Assembly (NCBI RefSeq): GCF_001655055.1
Contig: NZ_LXEW01000040.1
Coordinates: 62,001-126,000, forward strand
Direction: 5' to 3'
Source of the DNA: Providencia heimbachae ATCC 35613
GTDB lineage: Bacteria > Pseudomonadota > Gammaproteobacteria > Enterobacterales > Enterobacteriaceae
Length of the DNA stretch: 64,000 nt
In this document: piece by piece, positions 62,471 through 64,000 of the stretch
How the letters are laid out: the number at the start of each line of letters is the position of its first letter
Numbering within the stretch: position 1 is the stretch's first letter
Made by a program: the position numbers and the translations under genes
The notes under the pieces: model-generated
What the model was told of the DNA's origin: nothing
Databases searched by the model: none
Seen by the model: only the letters and a program-made list of their open reading frames with translations

Positions 62471-63292
62471 ATGAACTTTTTTTTTGAATATACTAACTAT
62501 ATTATTAATGAACTTTTATTTAATTATCTAGAACGTCTACTAAACGCAACATTGCCACTGGAATTATTATCTCAATATTTTTTAAATCGACAATCGGTTT
62601 CAAGTGTTAATCTCAATTATTATATTGATATTTATGAGTTTATTTTAGTTTTTGTTTTGCTGATTTTTTCTCATTTCATAACAAAGGCATTGTTGTTCCA
62701 TATTCCCAAAAAATATCTTGAGGAAAAAAATATTTATATTAAAAATTCTATTTTATTGGTTTTTAATATTTCATTTTCCCTAATATTAATCCTAACTTTT
62801 AATAATTTGTTAATCATTTTTTTATTGTTTGTTTTTTTAAATTTGGTTATTCCTTTATTTATTATCGACCTTAAAATAGGGTATTTACCTGATGTATTAA
62901 CTTATCCTTTATTGTGGCTCGGTTTACTCTCTCAGATATGGCGACCTAATGGCAATATTGTGTCAGCAATTTATGCGGTAATATTAAGTTTCACTGTAAT
63001 GGTAGTAATGACGACATTAATCGAAAAAATAAAAAAACGCCCACAAATGGGGCGGGGGGATTTTAAATTAATTGCAGCTTGTGCTGCATGGCTCGGGGTG
63101 CTGCAATTACCTTATTTTCTTGCACTTTCTGCTTTGTTCGGATTGATGCAATACAGTATTGTTTATCTAAAAAATAAGCATAAAAGCATTGTTAGCATTC
63201 CCTTTGGCCCTGCAATTATTATTAGTGCAAGCTTTTGGCTATACCTATCACTAATTAATCACTCTCTGGCATTGCAATTATTCATTAGTTAG
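62471..63292 (+). CDS. Orphan type IV prepilin peptidase-like aspartic protease (A24 family)
   Basis: This 273-residue, highly hydrophobic protein has AAGGAG five bases before the ATG. The catalytic half is clear: Asp133 in FIIDLKIGYLPDVLTYPLLWLGLL and Asp197 in MGRGDFKLIAACAAWLG (the GxGD motif), both typical of TFPP enzymes such as PilD/GspO. The N-terminal half lacks the cytoplasmic CxxC zinc site and methyltransferase motifs of PilD and is instead unlike any family I know. No pilin or secretion genes are adjacent. The coding region is very AT-rich (long T runs), suggesting acquisition or weak constraint. Confidence 0.8.
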   Translation: MNFFFEYTNYIINELLFNYLERLLNATLPLELLSQYFLNRQSVSSVNLNYYIDIYEFILVFVLLIFSHFITKALLFHIPKKYLEEKNIYIKNSILLVFNISFSLILILTFNNLLIIFLLFVFLNLVIPLFIIDLKIGYLPDVLTYPLLWLGLLSQIWRPNGNIVSAIYAVILSFTVMVVMTTLIEKIKKRPQMGRGDFKLIAACAAWLGVLQLPYFLALSALFGLMQYSIVYLKNKHKSIVSIPFGPAIIISASFWLYLSLINHSLALQLFIS

Positions 63293-63929
63293 CAGCGGCA
63301 ATCAGTGAGTCTAAGAATTGTTGCCATTTGTTTGCATCCCCTAAATAATTTTGCAGTGGGACTTTTAGCCATTTATCTTGCTGTTTGATGAGTAGTGTTG
63401 GAAAACCCGAAGAACCCGATTGAGCCAGTAATTTTTTACTGTTTTGAATATGTGAGTCGGTTTCATTTTTTTCACATAATACATAATCTTGCTGGTATTT
63501 ATTACTATCTAATCCAAGTTCGTTAGCAATAGCAGATAAAACGTGAGGTTCATTAATATGGTGACCAGAAATGTAATGCGCTTTTTGAATTGCCTTTAGC
63601 ATTTCAATCGCTTTACCCTGTTTAGCGGCCGCTAAAATAGCGGTTTGCGGTGGTGTTGAATCCATAACTAAACTTGGTTCATGCAGCATTTTAATATAGT
63701 CATCACCAAAAACTTGTCCGGTCATTGCTGCAATACGTTTGTCTGATTGCAGAATATATTGCCTAAATTGGTCATCTAAGTGAAGACGTGAATTGCCTGC
63801 TAACATGCCACCACCATGGAGCTCAATGTCGATATTAGGGTGGTTAGCCGCAACTTCAATTAAGGGTGCAGCCGCATAACACCAGCCACAATAGGGGTCA
63901 TAAATGTAGTGTAAGGTTATTTTATTCAT
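63285..63929 (-). CDS. DsbA-family (FrnE-like) thiol oxidoreductase, cytoplasmic
   Basis: This 214-residue thioredoxin-fold protein has the active-site motif CGWC in YIYDPYCGWCYAAAPLIEVAA, a helical insertion and the cis-Pro loop SGSSGFPTLLIK. No signal peptide is present, so it is probably cytoplasmic, like FrnE and relatives. The ATG at 63929 is preferred over an upstream codon. It converges on the prepilin peptidase gene and overlaps its 3' end by eight bases. The redox substrate is unknown. Confidence 0.85.
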   Translation of the reverse strand: MNKITLHYIYDPYCGWCYAAAPLIEVAANHPNIDIELHGGGMLAGNSRLHLDDQFRQYILQSDKRIAAMTGQVFGDDYIKMLHEPSLVMDSTPPQTAILAAAKQGKAIEMLKAIQKAHYISGHHINEPHVLSAIANELGLDSNKYQQDYVLCEKNETDSHIQNSKKLLAQSGSSGFPTLLIKQQDKWLKVPLQNYLGDANKWQQFLDSLIAAAN

Positions 63930-64000
63930 GGTTGCTCTCAGCAAATTATTCTAGATTTATTATTAAGATAATAACATCGCAACAAATTTGAGTTTAGTTG

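Overview
The window reads as chromosome of a Morganellaceae member, most likely Providencia (genus inferred, not proven). The right-hand third has the Escherichia-type backbone order mltC-yggX-mutY-trmB-yggL-glsB-yggN and hemW-rdgB-yggT-proC-yggS-ruvX-yqgE-gshB-rsmE, with proteins close to the E. coli ones. Intergenic DNA is AT-rich and carries many ERIC-type (IRU) repeats, often as tandem pairs. No transposase, integrase, phage gene or CRISPR array was seen.

Layout. (1) 1-2.7 kb: the start of a fimbrial gene cluster, preceded on the same strand by a ToxR/PsaE-like membrane-anchored winged-helix regulator and a PsaF-like small membrane partner. (2) 2.9-18.1 kb: a complete 4-hydroxyphenylacetate (homoprotocatechuate) catabolic cluster, hpaR / hpaG1-G2-E-D-F ... 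H-I-X-A-B-C. A GabD-type succinate semialdehyde dehydrogenase and a Bcr/CflA-type MFS exporter are inserted between hpaF and hpaH. The dehydrogenase would convert the HpaI product to succinate, so the locus runs from aromatic substrate to TCA-cycle intermediate. (3) 18.7-26.4 kb: a two-partner-secretion / contact-dependent-inhibition-like module. It has a TpsB transporter, an 1818-residue TpsA exoprotein ending in a putative cytidine-deaminase-fold toxin, and an overlapping SUKH-type immunity gene. This is the strongest candidate for a little-described system here.

(4) 26.5-36.3 kb: betT with a small membrane ORF upstream, ybiI, a GNAT acetyltransferase, an LEA-like repeat lipoprotein, a DUF421 membrane protein, cptA, a Kch-like potassium channel, and ccmA-ccmB without the rest of the cytochrome c maturation operon. 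(5) 36.4-48 kb: accessory metabolism. It contains a TauE/SafE permease, a LacI regulator converging on an erythritol/threitol-dehydrogenase plus ribose-type ABC transporter operon preceded by two palindromic operators, an aspartate racemase plus DcuA-type transporter operon, and a divergent HypT-like LysR regulator. (6) A tRNA-Phe at 48.2 kb marks the change from accessory to conserved backbone, as pheV does near mltC in E. coli. (7) 48.4-62.2 kb: the conserved housekeeping block, interrupted by an orphan, probably Fur-controlled siderophore-binding protein gene. (8) 62.4-64 kb: an orphan short prepilin peptidase and a DsbA-family protein.

All functions are read from the sequence and from remembered family features. 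No database search or computation was run.
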